From Methylopila sp. Yamaguchi (GTDB lineage Bacteria; Pseudomonadota; Alphaproteobacteria; Rhizobiales; Methylopilaceae), in assembly GCF_002897035.1 (NCBI RefSeq), contig NZ_BAUX01000016.1, positions 37,089 through 101,088 on the forward strand: a DNA stretch of 64,000 bases. Reading direction: 5' to 3'. The position numbers were made by a program, and so were the translations under genes. Each line of letters starts with the position of its first letter. Position 1 is the stretch's first letter. The notes under the pieces are model-generated. The model was not told where the DNA came from. It worked only from the letters and a program-made list of their open reading frames with translations, and did not search any database. Of this stretch, positions 34,590 to 44,881 are shown piece by piece.

Positions 34590-36713
34590 TCACGCGACGG
34601 CCGCCTCTGCGCGCCGGACGTCCGCGCGGATCGCGCCGGTCTGTTCAAACCAGGCGATCGTCGCGCGAAGGCCGTCCTCAAGCGAAGTGGTCGGCCGCCA
34701 CCCCAGCACGGAGGCCGCTTTCGCGATGTCCGGCCGGCGCCGCTTGGGATCGTCCACTGGAAGCGGCTTCACCTTGAGGCGGGAGTTCGAACCCGTCAGC
34801 CGCAGCACAAGCGCCGCCAACTGGTTGATCGTGAGCTCGGTCGGATTGCCGAGATTGATCGGGCCGGGTTCCGGGCCGTCATGCTCCATCAACGCGATGA
34901 GCCCGTCGATCAGGTCGTCGACGTAGCAGAACGAGCGCGTCTGGGCGCCGTCGCCGAAGACGGTGATGTCGTCCCCGGCGAGCGCTTGGCTGATGAGGTT
35001 CGACACCACGCGGCCGTCGGCGGCGGAGAGGCGCGGTCCATAGGTGTTGAAGATGCGGGCGACGCGCACCTCGCCGCGGCCGGCGCGTGCGAAGTCGTAG
35101 GTCAGCGTCTCCGCGCAACGCTTGCCTTCGTCGTAGCAGGCGCGCGGCCCGATCGAGTTGACGTGGCCCCAGTAGGTTTCCGGCTGGGGGTGAACATGGG
35201 GATCGCCGTAGATTTCGCTGGTCGAACTCAGAAGGAAACGAGCCCCTGTGCGTTCCGCCAGCGCCAGAAGGTGGCGTGTGCCGAGGACGCTGGTCAGCAG
35301 AGTGTGCTCCGGATCCGCCTGGTAGAGCGGCGGCGAAGCGGCGCAGGCCAGATTGTAGATCCGGTCGAAGGGACGGCCGTCGAGAACGCCATCCAGGGAA
35401 TCGACGATGTCGGCGTCGACGTAGGTGAAGGACGGATGGCGCAGGGCGCTTTCCAGGTTGGCCATGCTGCCGGTGCGGAGATTGTCGACGCAGACCACGC
35501 TAGCCCCCTCACCCAGCAGGCGGTCGCACAGGTGGGAGCCCAGGAAGCCTGCGCCGCCTGCGACGAGAACGCGCTTGGTGGTCTTCGGCGCCATGTTGGA
35601 CTCCTTTGCAGCTGCATGCGATGCGATCGCGCGGGTTCGGCCTCGCCGGAGCGACGCCTGATGAAGCTCGCGCTCGACGGTCTCGGCGCGGTGCTCGGCG
35701 GTGTGGTTCTTCAGGACGCGGGCCCGGCCCGCGGCGCCGATCGCTCGCCGCCGCGTCTCGTCCATGGACAGGGCGGCGAGCACGTCGGCGGCGGTCTCGG
35801 CCAGCAGGATCTCCGAGCCCGGCGAGAACAGGGCGTCGAGCCCCTCCCAGAGGTCCGAGATGATGGGCGTGCCGCAGGCGGCGGCTTCGAACAGCCGAAC
35901 GCTCGGACTGTGCCCGGCGGCCACCATGTCGGCGCGGGTGACGTTCAGCGTGAAGCGGCTGGACGCGTAGAAGGCGGCGTGATCCGCGGGCGCAACATGC
36001 TCCACTCGCTCGACGTTCGGCGGCCACGCGATGCCAGCCGGATATTGAGGGCCGGCGACGACGCAGCGCAGCGCCGGCGCTCGGCGGGCCGCCTCCAGCA
36101 GCAGGCGCTCGAGCGTGGGCTGCCGGTCCTCGCTGAAGGTGCCGAGGTACGAAAGATCCCAGCGACGTGGAGCCGCCGTCGGTCGGTAGATCTGCGGGTC
36201 CGCCGAACAGTACAAGGCCCGCGCCGCCGGTGAGCCGAAGCTGCGCTCGATCCGGTCGAGCGTCGGGCCGCCCGTGAACGAAAAGTAGACGTCGTAGGCC
36301 GCGATCTGCCGCGCCGCGAGATAGGGTTCCTCGCCGCGCCCAAGCTTTGCCAGGGTGACCGGCGTGTCGATATCGTAGAACGCTACGGGGCCGGACGCCG
36401 TGTGCAACGCCCAGTCGCCCACGTCGACGCCGTTCGCAACGTAGGACCCGACGATGACGGCGTCGGCGGCGGCGACCTCCGCCGCCCAGCGGCCGAGGTC
36501 CTCCAGGCCGTCGTAAAACGCCAGCCGACAGAAATCTGGATCCGCCAGGTCTCGGTTGGCGGCGTACCAGGGCGCCGACGCCTCCAGAAACAGCACGTCG
36601 TGGCCACGGCGTGCCAGGGCCTGGATGAGCCCTCGGAATGTCGTGGCGTGTCCGTTGCCCCAGGACGACGACAGGCTGAGGCCGAGGATGACGAGCTTGA
36701 GCGGCGCGGTCAT
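34590..36713 (-). CDS. Fused CgeB-like glycosyltransferase and UDP-glucuronate decarboxylase-like epimerase
   Basis: One uninterrupted 707-residue frame. Residues 1-355 are a CgeB-type glycosyltransferase (VILGLSLSSSWGNGHATTFRG; C-terminal PSVRLFEAAACGTPIIS donor site). Residues 374-707 are an extended SDR: VAGGAGFLGSHL, SSTSEIYGDP and YWGHVNSIGPRACYDEGK (Tyr527, Lys531), the signature of UDP-xylose synthase (UXS). It should turn UDP-glucuronate into UDP-xylose and the first domain could use it. A strong internal ribosome site precedes Met374, so the decarboxylase may also be made alone. Starts in an ATGA overlap. Confidence 0.85.
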   Translation of the reverse strand: MTAPLKLVILGLSLSSSWGNGHATTFRGLIQALARRGHDVLFLEASAPWYAANRDLADPDFCRLAFYDGLEDLGRWAAEVAAADAVIVGSYVANGVDVGDWALHTASGPVAFYDIDTPVTLAKLGRGEEPYLAARQIAAYDVYFSFTGGPTLDRIERSFGSPAARALYCSADPQIYRPTAAPRRWDLSYLGTFSEDRQPTLERLLLEAARRAPALRCVVAGPQYPAGIAWPPNVERVEHVAPADHAAFYASSRFTLNVTRADMVAAGHSPSVRLFEAAACGTPIISDLWEGLDALFSPGSEILLAETAADVLAALSMDETRRRAIGAAGRARVLKNHTAEHRAETVERELHQASLRRGRTRAIASHAAAKESNMAPKTTKRVLVAGGAGFLGSHLCDRLLGEGASVVCVDNLRTGSMANLESALRHPSFTYVDADIVDSLDGVLDGRPFDRIYNLACAASPPLYQADPEHTLLTSVLGTRHLLALAERTGARFLLSSTSEIYGDPHVHPQPETYWGHVNSIGPRACYDEGKRCAETLTYDFARAGRGEVRVARIFNTYGPRLSAADGRVVSNLISQALAGDDITVFGDGAQTRSFCYVDDLIDGLIALMEHDGPEPGPINLGNPTELTINQLAALVLRLTGSNSRLKVKPLPVDDPKRRRPDIAKAASVLGWRPTTSLEDGLRATIAWFEQTGAIRADVRRAEAAVA
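35592..35607 (-). promoter_or_regulatory. Internal ribosome site and start before the UXS domain
   Basis: On the minus strand AAAGGAG lies six bases before the ATG at 35594, in frame inside the fusion gene. It would release a 334-residue stand-alone UXS-like enzyme, the normal length of that family. Confidence 0.6.
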
Positions 36714-37801
36714 GCGGCGGTCCTCGCGCGGCGGTCGGCGATCGTCTCCCGCAGGAGCCGGTCGACCTCCGTGGCGCGTCGACTGTAGGTGTGTTCACCA
36801 AGCACGCGCCGTCGGGCGGCCGCGCCGATGTCGGCTGCCCGTGCGGGGGTCAGCCGCGCCAAGTGGTCCGCCACGTCGCGCCCGTCGCGGGCGACCAAGA
36901 CTTCCGCGTCGGGCTCCAGAAACAGCTCGACGCCTTTCCATGAGTCGGTGATGAGGCAGGCCCCGGCTCCAGCAGCCTCGAACACGCGTGTCGCCGGAGA
37001 GAAGCCGACTTCGGCCATGCTGTCGCGCGCCACGTTCAGCACCGCCAGCGGCGTCACGTTGAACGCGTTGTGGTCGCGCGTGCCGACGTGGCCGATCGCG
37101 CGCACGTTCGACGGCAGCTGCTTGTCGCGCCAGCCGCTGCCGCCGAGCAGGAACGTGCGATCGGGCGTCCCCGCCGCCGGCTCAAGGAAGAAGCGCTCGA
37201 TCCGGGTCTCCCGGTCGGGCAGACGGTTTGCGAGCAGCGCGAGGTCCGCGGAGAACCGCGCGTCCTGCGGGACGGGATGGTGGCTGCCGGGATCCAATGC
37301 GTTGTAGATCGGTCGGCAGTCGGCTGCGCCCATCTCGCGGTAGGCCGCGACCACCGGCGGACCGCCGCCATAGGTGAAGACGAAGTCGAGATCGGGGAGC
37401 GTCCGCTGCAGAGGGCTGTCACCGAGCGCGCGCATGTCCGCCAGGGTCGCGGGGGCGTCGACATCCCAGAAGATCTTCAGCGCTTCGGGCCGCGCCGCGC
37501 CGAACACACCGAGCAGCTCGACGTCGAACACGCCGACGCCGCTAGCCTTGACGACGACGTCCGCCTTCGCGGCCTCCGACACCACCCGACGGCAGGCGTC
37601 GGGGGTGGCCTCGTAGACCACCACATCCGCCCAGTCCGGGGGCTCGATGTCCCGGTGCGCCTGCCGGTCGAAGGCGTCGGGTTCGTAGAACGTCACCCGC
37701 CACCCGCGCTGCGCCAGCTCGCTCAGCATTCCGCGGTAATAGGTCGCCGCGCCGTTCCAGTAGGACGACAGCAGGCTCGAGCCGTAGAACGCAATCTTCA
37801 T
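36710..37801 (-). CDS. CgeB-like glycosyltransferase
   Basis: 363 residues beginning MKIAFYGSSLLSSYWNGAAT, a two-Rossmann (GT-B) protein. The C-terminal half carries FSPATRVFEAAGAGACLITD and FLEPDAEVLVARD, the donor-binding block of CgeB/DUF3880-type spore-coat and envelope glycosyltransferases. Start and stop overlap neighbours by ATGA, so it is translationally coupled. Related to, but clearly diverged from, the two flanking CgeB-like modules. Acceptor unknown. Confidence 0.85.
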   Translation of the reverse strand: MKIAFYGSSLLSSYWNGAATYYRGMLSELAQRGWRVTFYEPDAFDRQAHRDIEPPDWADVVVYEATPDACRRVVSEAAKADVVVKASGVGVFDVELLGVFGAARPEALKIFWDVDAPATLADMRALGDSPLQRTLPDLDFVFTYGGGPPVVAAYREMGAADCRPIYNALDPGSHHPVPQDARFSADLALLANRLPDRETRIERFFLEPAAGTPDRTFLLGGSGWRDKQLPSNVRAIGHVGTRDHNAFNVTPLAVLNVARDSMAEVGFSPATRVFEAAGAGACLITDSWKGVELFLEPDAEVLVARDGRDVADHLARLTPARAADIGAAARRRVLGEHTYSRRATEVDRLLRETIADRRARTAA

Positions 37802-38916
37802 TGTGCGGCCTCCAGGGCGGGAGCGGCGTGCGACGGGTTGAGCCGCCCGGCGATCGCCAACAGCTCGTCGGCGCGGTGGCCGCAGGTGTGACGCTCGCGG
37901 ATTGTCTTCAGCCCGCGCTGGGCGAGCGCGCGACGAAGGTCGGTGTCGTCGCGCACCGCCCTGAGGCGGGCCGCCATGGCCGCCCCGTCGGCCGCGACCA
38001 GGAAGTCCTCGCCCGGGAGGAACAGATCTTCGCTGTCGCGCCAGGGAGCGGAGATCAGAGGCAGGCCGCAGGCCAGCGCCTCGAACACCCGGATCGTTGG
38101 GATGCCCGGCAGCAGCCTCACATAGAACCGACGCGGCACATGGACCGTCGCGATATGCCGGGCGAAGACTTCCGGCGCCCGCGCGTTCGGGAGCCAGCCG
38201 CGGTAGCGCGCCCGGTGCCGCTTCAGCAGCTTGAGTGCCACGCGCGGGTAGCGAACGCCGTAGACGTCGGGCGCCATCCCCACGGCGCGGGCGGGCTTCA
38301 GGAGGAAGGTCTCCAACTCGCGCGTCCGCTCTCCGTCGCCCCAGTTGCCGATCCAGACCAGCCCGGACCGCTCGCGCTCCTCCGCGGGCGGATGGAACAG
38401 CCTGACGTCGGCCGCCTCGTGCCAGACGAAGGCGCGCTCGCCCCATCCCCGACGCCGGTAGACCTCGGCCAGCGTCTCGCCGAAGGCGAGCACGCCGTCG
38501 TAGTTCTCCAGATCGAACTGGTCGATCGCGCCGGGATCGCTGACCGCGCGGTGGTGCGTGTCATGGAACAGCAGCGTGAAGCGTCCGCGGCGCCGCGCGT
38601 CGCCGAGAGCCCTGACAAGCGCCGGGTCGTTCCACTCGTGGACGATGACGAGATCGGCGCCGGCGCAGGCCTCCTCGACGTCGAAGCCCGCCCCGTAGAC
38701 GCGGGAGGACAGCTCGGGATAGGCCTCACGCCACGCCAGGAGGCCGCGCTCTCCGTGGTCCTTCAGAAGGTTCGCGAGGCTCCACGCGCCCTCCGGCTCG
38801 TAGGCCGTCACGTCGTGGCCGCGGACCACCAGCTCGCGCAGCACGCCGCGCACGAAGTGGGCGTTGCCGTGGTTCCAGCAGGAGGCGAGCGAATGCGTGA
38901 AGTAGACGATCTTCAT
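37798..38916 (-). CDS. CgeB-like glycosyltransferase
   Basis: 372 residues beginning MKIVYFTHSLASCWNHGNAH. GT-B fold; donor-site block IPTIRVFEALACGLPLISAP and EDLFLPGEDFLVAADG. HDTHHRAV in the middle is conserved in this subgroup. Overlaps both neighbours by 4 bp (ATGA). One of three CgeB-like modules in tandem, suggesting successive transfers onto one acceptor or ancient duplication. Confidence 0.85.
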   Translation of the reverse strand: MKIVYFTHSLASCWNHGNAHFVRGVLRELVVRGHDVTAYEPEGAWSLANLLKDHGERGLLAWREAYPELSSRVYGAGFDVEEACAGADLVIVHEWNDPALVRALGDARRRGRFTLLFHDTHHRAVSDPGAIDQFDLENYDGVLAFGETLAEVYRRRGWGERAFVWHEAADVRLFHPPAEERERSGLVWIGNWGDGERTRELETFLLKPARAVGMAPDVYGVRYPRVALKLLKRHRARYRGWLPNARAPEVFARHIATVHVPRRFYVRLLPGIPTIRVFEALACGLPLISAPWRDSEDLFLPGEDFLVAADGAAMAARLRAVRDDTDLRRALAQRGLKTIRERHTCGHRADELLAIAGRLNPSHAAPALEAAQ

Positions 38917-40015
38917 GCGGCCGCCTCCTCCAGCGTAGGCGCGAGCGCTTGCCGGTAGATCGCGAGGGTTCCTTCGACCATGGCGTCGAGGCCGTAGCGC
39001 TTCGCGCGCCGCGCGGCGCGTCCCCCTGCGGGGGCCCAAGCGGCGGGATCGTCCAGGAAGCGATCGAGCTGGAAGGCGACCGCATCGGGGTCGTCCGGAT
39101 CCACGAAGGTCGCTGCGCCGTCCCACAGCTCCCGGAAGGTCGGGATGTCGGCGAGCGCCAGCGCGCAGCCGGCCTGGGCCGCCTCCAGCACGCCGAGGCC
39201 GAACGGCTCGTAACGGGACAGCGAGACGAAGACGGCGGCGCCGGCGAGCCGCTCCGCGAGCTCCGCCTGGTCGAGCGGCCCTAAGGTATGGACGGAGCGC
39301 GCCTGCGCCACGGCGCCGTTCGGCCCCTCAAGCGGCCCGGCCGCTTCGACCCGCCCGCGCATGCGGCCGGCTGCGGCGTCGAGCGCGGCGAACCCCTTGG
39401 CCTCGTCCCACAGACGGCCAGCGGCGAACGCGACCGGACGCTTCCGAGCGGGTCCAGCTCCCGGCCGGGCCGCCCGCCCGTTCGGCACGACGGAGGGGCG
39501 GACGCCATAGACGACCTCCGTCGCGGCGGCGAAGGCGGCGCTCGGCGCGATGAGCCGCCGGCAGGCCGCGTAGCCTTGCGCCAGCCGTGCGGTCCGGGCG
39601 CGGAAGACAGCCGGCGGCTCGCCGCCGCGCACCGCGGCCCACCAGGTCGCGACGCAGGAATGGCAGGTCCCGACCACCGGCGCCCCGAAACCCGTGGCCG
39701 CGAAGGCCGGGCTGTTGAGGTGGATGAGATCGACGCCGGCCTCCTCGGCGATCGCCCCGAGCCGTCGCCCGGCCCGGTCGAGCGCGCGCGGATCGTCCTC
39801 GATCCAGTCGAGCGTGGGCCCGGCGTCGACCACGGCGAGGCCCGGGACGTCGGCCGCCTGCCGCCTCTGCGCGGCGGACGGGGGCGGCCCGAGCGTCGCA
39901 AGCGTGACCTGCACGCCGCGCGCGGCCAGACCGGCGGAAAGATCGAGCGCGTAGGTCCAGACCCCGCCAACCGCGTCGGTCGTCAGAAGCACACGCCCGG
40001 GCGCTGCGGCGCGGC

Positions 40016-40019
<4 letters not shown>
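38913..40019 (-). CDS. GT4-family glycosyltransferase
   Basis: 368 residues, GTG start at 40019 in a GTGA overlap with the preceding epimerase. LLTTDAVGGVWTYALDLSAG is the N-terminal glycine-rich loop, and RYEPFGLGVLEAAQAGCALAL the E-x7-E retaining GT-B donor motif. Family 4 members include sucrose-phosphate synthase, MshA and many lipid and polysaccharide glycosyltransferases. Given the inositol-phosphate synthase nearby, inositol phosphate is a possible acceptor (inference only). Confidence 0.88.
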
Positions 40020-41073
<1,054 letters not shown>

Positions 41074-41077
<4 letters not shown>

Positions 41078-42186
41078 GCCACCAGTCCCCTGAGCTCGAG
41101 CTCGCGCCGCGCCTCGGCCACCCGGTCCTTGGACTCCTGCCGGGCGACCCATGCGGCGAGCTCCTCGAGACCGCGCGTGAAATCCTGTTTCGGCTCGTAG
41201 CCGAGCAGCGTGCGGGCCTTGGTGAGATCGGGGATGTTGTGGCGGATGTCGCCCGCCCGCGCTTGTTTGGTGATGTTCGGCTCGATGTCGCCGCGGCCCA
41301 TGGAGGCCGCCTGCAGGCGCGCGACGTCCTCCACCGAGCGATCTTCGCCGGAGCCGATGTTGAACGTCTCGCCGACCGCTTCCGGTCGCTCCAGCGCCAG
41401 CCGGAACGCGCTGACGACGTCGGACACATGGACGAAGTCGCGCCGCTGGCGGCCGTCCTCGAACACCATCGGCGCCTGGCCGTGCATGATGCGGGAGGCG
41501 AAGATGGCGAGCACGCCGGTGTAGGGGTTCGAGAGCGCCTGACCGGGGCCGTAGATGTTCCAGAGCCGGAGAGCCGCGCCCTCCATGCCGTACTGGGCGG
41601 TCAACGTCAGCGTCAGCCGCTCCTGCACGAACTTGTTGATGGCGTAGACGCTCTTGAGCGCCGGACGCTTGGTCTCGGGCGTCGGGACCGGCGTCATCGC
41701 CCGTCCCTCCCCGTCGAGCGGATCCCAGGAGCCGTCGGGGTTACGCGGGCCGCGGACCACGTCCTCCATCAGCACGCCGTCGGCGGTGCGATACAGGCCT
41801 TCGCCGTAGACGCTCATCGAGGACGCGACGACCACGCGGCGCGCCGGCTTGTCGATGAGCTTCTGGAACAGCACGGCGGTGCCAAGGTCATTGACCGAGG
41901 TGTAGCGGTCGACGGCGTACATGCTCTGCCCGACGCCGACTTCCGCCGCGAGATGGATCACCGCGTCGACGCCCGTGAGCGCGCGGCCAAGGGCGTCGCC
42001 GTCGCGGATGTCGCCGACGACCAACTCGACCTCGGGGTCGAGTTCGACGGGGCGCGCGCGCGCCGGGTGCACCTGCTCGATCAGGCTGTCGAAAGCCCGC
42101 ACGCGGTGGCCGTCCTCCAGAAGCGACTTGGCCACATGGCGGCCGACGAAGCCGGCGCCGCCCGTGATCAGTATGGTCTCGGCCAT
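41074..42186 (-). CDS. NAD-dependent sugar-nucleotide epimerase (dTDP-L-rhamnose 4-epimerase-like)
   Basis: 370 residues with AGAGGCGAG before ATG 42186. ILITGGAGFVGRHVAKSLL binds NAD; LAAEVGVGQSMYAVDRYTSV and VYAINKFVQERL (catalytic Tyr/Lys) resemble dTDP-L-rhamnose 4-epimerases such as WbiB. An insert around 165-190 (GPRNPDGSWDPLDGEGRAM) is characteristic of that group. First gene of the minus-strand sugar operon, 60 bp downstream of a stress promoter. Confidence 0.87.
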
Positions 42187-42245
42187 CTCGCCTCTCATGT
42201 TCGGAAGGCGCGTCCGGCGGTCGCCGGTCGCTCGACAGGAGGCGC

Positions 42246-42271
42246 AAAGTCGACTGCGGCCGATATGTTCC
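42246..42271 (-). promoter_or_regulatory. EcfG-type promoter for the minus-strand sugar operon
   Basis: Minus-strand GGAAC (42271-42267), 17 bases, then CTTTG, 60 bp before the first epimerase start. Confidence 0.75.
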
Positions 42272-42314
42272 GGAAGAAGATGATCCTTTCGGGCTGGCCT
42301 CGCATTCCGCCGCG

Positions 42315-42350
42315 TTTGTTCCCGACGTCCTGCGCGCTGTCGGGAACAAA
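42315..42350. promoter_or_regulatory. Perfect 12-bp inverted repeat overlapping the ino1 promoter
   Basis: TTTGTTCCCGAC (42315-42326) and GTCGGGAACAAA (42339-42350) separated by 12 bases. The right arm contains the GGAAC of the ino1 promoter, so a dimeric regulator bound here would block or modulate the sigma factor. It could also form an RNA hairpin if transcribed. Confidence 0.6.
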
Positions 42351-42368
42351 ACCGCGAGCATCTACTTA
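42343..42368 (+). promoter_or_regulatory. EcfG-type promoter for the ino1 operon
   Basis: GGAAC (42343-42347), 17 bases, then CTTACC, 48 bp before the ino1 ATG. Confidence 0.75.
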
Positions 42369-42415
42369 CCTCGCGTGTCCCGGTCGGTCCTCGGCCGGCG
42401 GAACCAGGAGGCATC

Positions 42416-43516
42416 ATGCCGAGGAAACGTCTTCGCGTCGGCCTCGTGGGCGTTGGAAACTGCGCCTCTTCCTTCGTCCAGGGGCTCAGCCACTACGCGC
42501 AGGCGCCCGCGAACGAACCACCGCCCGGATTGATGAACGTGGAGCTCGGCGGCTACCACATCGGAGACATCGACGTGGCCTGCGCCTTCGACGTGCACGC
42601 CGGCAAGGTCGGGCGCGACGTGACGGAGGCGATCTTCGTCGAGCCGAACAACACGATCCGGTTCGCCCTGCCCGCGCGCTCCGGCGCGCGCGTGGCGCGC
42701 GGGCCGACTTTCGACGGGCTCGGCAAGTATATGGTGGGCGCGATCGCAGAGTCGGACGAGCCGCCGGCCGACGTGGCCGAAACTCTCCGCGCGACCGGCA
42801 CCGACGTCCTGATCTCCTATCTGCCCGTGGGCTCTCAGCGGGCGACGGAGCACTACGCCGAGCAGGCGCTGGAGGCCGGCTGCGCCTTCGTCAACTGCAT
42901 CCCCGCCTTCATCGCCTCCGATCCCGGATGGGCGAGGCGCTTCGAGGAGCGCGGCGTGCCGGTGGTCGGCGACGACATCAAGAGCCAGGTCGGCGCCACC
43001 ATCGTCCACCGGGTGCTGGCCAATCTCATGCGCGAACGCGGCGTGCGGATCGATCGGACGTACCAGCTGAACTTCGGCGGCAACGCCGACTTCAAGAACA
43101 TGCTGGAGCGCGAGCGGCTGGACTCCAAGAAGCTCTCCAAGACCCGCGCCGTCACCAGCCAGTTCGACACGCCGCTCGATCCCGACAACGTCCATGTCGG
43201 GCCGAGCGACTTCGTACCCTGGCTGACCGATCGGAAGTGGGCGCACATCCGGCTGGAGGGCACGACGTTTGGCGACGTCCCGCTGAACATCGAGCTCAAG
43301 CTCGAGGTCTGGGACAGTCCGAACAGCGCGGGCGTGGTGATCGACGCCGTCCGCTGCGCGAAGCTTGCGCTCGACCGCGGCCTGGGCGGGCCGCTCATCG
43401 GCCCGTCGAGCTACTTCATGAAGTCCCCGCCGCAGCAGTTCACAGACGTCGAGGCGCGAGAGCGGACGCTCAGCTTCATCGCCGGGCCCGATCGCGCGGC
43501 GTCAAGGCCGTCGTGA
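42416..43516 (+). CDS. ino1: myo-Inositol-1(3)-phosphate synthase
   Basis: 366 residues with an AGGAGG site. [17 protein letters not shown] is the NAD loop; [36 protein letters not shown] and [12 protein letters not shown] are conserved catalytic blocks of actinobacterial-type inositol-phosphate synthases. The enzyme converts glucose 6-phosphate to inositol 3-phosphate through an NAD redox cycle. It begins the plus-strand operon with the phosphatase, methyltransferase and glycosidase genes, under a stress promoter. Confidence 0.94.
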   Translation: MPRKRLRVGLVGVGNCASSFVQGLSHYAQAPANEPPPGLMNVELGGYHIGDIDVACAFDVHAGKVGRDVTEAIFVEPNNTIRFALPARSGARVARGPTFDGLGKYMVGAIAESDEPPADVAETLRATGTDVLISYLPVGSQRATEHYAEQALEAGCAFVNCIPAFIASDPGWARRFEERGVPVVGDDIKSQVGATIVHRVLANLMRERGVRIDRTYQLNFGGNADFKNMLERERLDSKKLSKTRAVTSQFDTPLDPDNVHVGPSDFVPWLTDRKWAHIRLEGTTFGDVPLNIELKLEVWDSPNSAGVVIDAVRCAKLALDRGLGGPLIGPSSYFMKSPPQQFTDVEARERTLSFIAGPDRAASRPS

Positions 43517-44121
43517 CGGGTGCGCGGGTCCACCTTGTCCGGCACGGCGCCCACGCCGTCGTCGGCGAGCGGCTCTGCGGCCGCATGCCGGGGTTTTCTC
43601 TGAGCGACGCCGGTCGGCGTCAGGCGAAGGCCGTCGCCGCGCGCCTTCGGGGCGAGGCGCCGGTGGCGCTCTACGCGAGCCCCACGACCCGGGCGTTGGA
43701 GACCGGCGCGATCATCGCCATGGACCTCGGTCTCGATGCGGTCGCCACCCCCGCGATCGACGAAATCGATTTCGGCGCCTGGGCGGGGAGGACCTTCGCA
43801 GAGCTGAACCCCGACCCGGCGTGGCGGCTCTGGAACGCCGACCGCGGACGGCGCCGCGCGCCGGGCGGCGAGAGCATGGCGGAGGCGCAGGTGCGCGTGG
43901 CCAATTGGCTGGACCTCGTCCGCGAGGGACAGGCGGCGGGCGCGGTCATTGCGGTCAGCCACGCCGACGTCATCAAGGCGGCCGTCGGCTACGCGCTCGG
44001 CCTGTCGCTCCACTTTTATGACCGCTTCGACATCGCGCCGGGCTCGCTGACGACGCTCGTCTATGGCGACGCCGGCTGGAAAGTCTCTTCGCTCAACGAG
44101 GCGCCGCATGGTTGCTCTTAG
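43513..44121 (+). CDS. Histidine phosphatase family protein
   Basis: 202 residues, GTG start in a GTGA overlap with ino1. The phospho-acceptor motif VHLVRHGAH (His11) and later SHADVIKAA carry the two catalytic histidines; [10 protein letters not shown] and [14 protein letters not shown] are typical of the phosphoglycerate-mutase-like (CobC/PhoE) branch. Coupling to ino1 suggests it removes phosphate from inositol phosphate or from a glycosyl-inositol phosphate; this is inference. Confidence 0.87.
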   Translation: MTGARVHLVRHGAHAVVGERLCGRMPGFSLSDAGRRQAKAVAARLRGEAPVALYASPTTRALETGAIIAMDLGLDAVATPAIDEIDFGAWAGRTFAELNPDPAWRLWNADRGRRRAPGGESMAEAQVRVANWLDLVREGQAAGAVIAVSHADVIKAAVGYALGLSLHFYDRFDIAPGSLTTLVYGDAGWKVSSLNEAPHGCS

Positions 44122-44881
44122 CCAGGACGAAATCAGAGCCCGGGTGGAGGCGCTCGGCGACTGGTTTCACAACATGGACCTGAACGGCGTGGCCACCGCG
44201 CCCGACCACTTCCTGCACGACTACCCGCGCAACAAGTTCAACCGCTTCGCCCACGCCCTTCCACAGGACCTATCGGGCATGAGCGTGCTCGACGTCGGGT
44301 GCAACGCCGGCTTCTACGCCCTCGAGATGAAGCGCCGTGGGGCCGCCCGCGTGCTGGGTGTCGATTCCGACGAGCGCTATCTCGCCCAAGCCCGACTGGC
44401 GGCGGAGGTGCAGCGCGCCGACGTCGAGTTCCGGAACCTCAGCGTCTACGACCTCGGCGCTCTCGGCGAACGGTTCGACATCGTGCTGTTCATGGGCGTC
44501 CTCTACCACCTCCGCCACCCGCTGCTGGCGCTCGACATCATCCACGACGCCGTGGCCGACGATCTTCTGGTGTTCCAGAGCATGCAGCGCGGGTCGGACG
44601 CGATTCACCCGACGCAGGCCGACTACGACTTCTTCGACCAGGAGCACTTCGACGCGCCGGGCTATCCCAAGCTTCACTTCATCGAGCACGAGTACGCCGG
44701 CGACTGGACGAACTGGTGGGTTCCCAACGCGGCCTGCTCGCAGGCGATGCTGCGCAGCGCGGGCTTCGAGATCGTCGAGCGCCCCGAGGCCGAGGTCTAC
44801 GTCTGCCGCCGCACCGAGCGGCCGAAGCCCGCCGGCGCCGTCTACCCCGCAGCCCCCAAGCCGGAAGGATCCCGCCGATGA
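44108..44881 (+). CDS. SAM-dependent methyltransferase of the sugar/inositol cluster
   Basis: 257 residues, overlapping the phosphatase gene by 14 bp. VLDVGCNAGFYALEMKRRGA (motif I, about 60-80) and VLGVDSDERYLAQA (motif II) bind SAM; the N-terminal GDWFHNMDLNGVATAPDH resembles tRNA-wobble CmoB-like and Rta_06860-type methyltransferases. I recall a family named TIGR04290 with this form, unverified. The substrate may be the sugar or inositol product. Stop overlaps the glycosidase start. Confidence 0.86.
   Translation: MVALSQDEIRARVEALGDWFHNMDLNGVATAPDHFLHDYPRNKFNRFAHALPQDLSGMSVLDVGCNAGFYALEMKRRGAARVLGVDSDERYLAQARLAAEVQRADVEFRNLSVYDLGALGERFDIVLFMGVLYHLRHPLLALDIIHDAVADDLLVFQSMQRGSDAIHPTQADYDFFDQEHFDAPGYPKLHFIEHEYAGDWTNWWVPNAACSQAMLRSAGFEIVERPEAEVYVCRRTERPKPAGAVYPAAPKPEGSRR

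Noticed and set aside
41239..44121. A 960-codon plus-strand open frame spanning the epimerase genes and ino1
   Set aside because: Only its last 202 codons (from 43513) make a recognisable protein; the rest is antisense to epimerases or an alternative frame of ino1, an effect of high GC.
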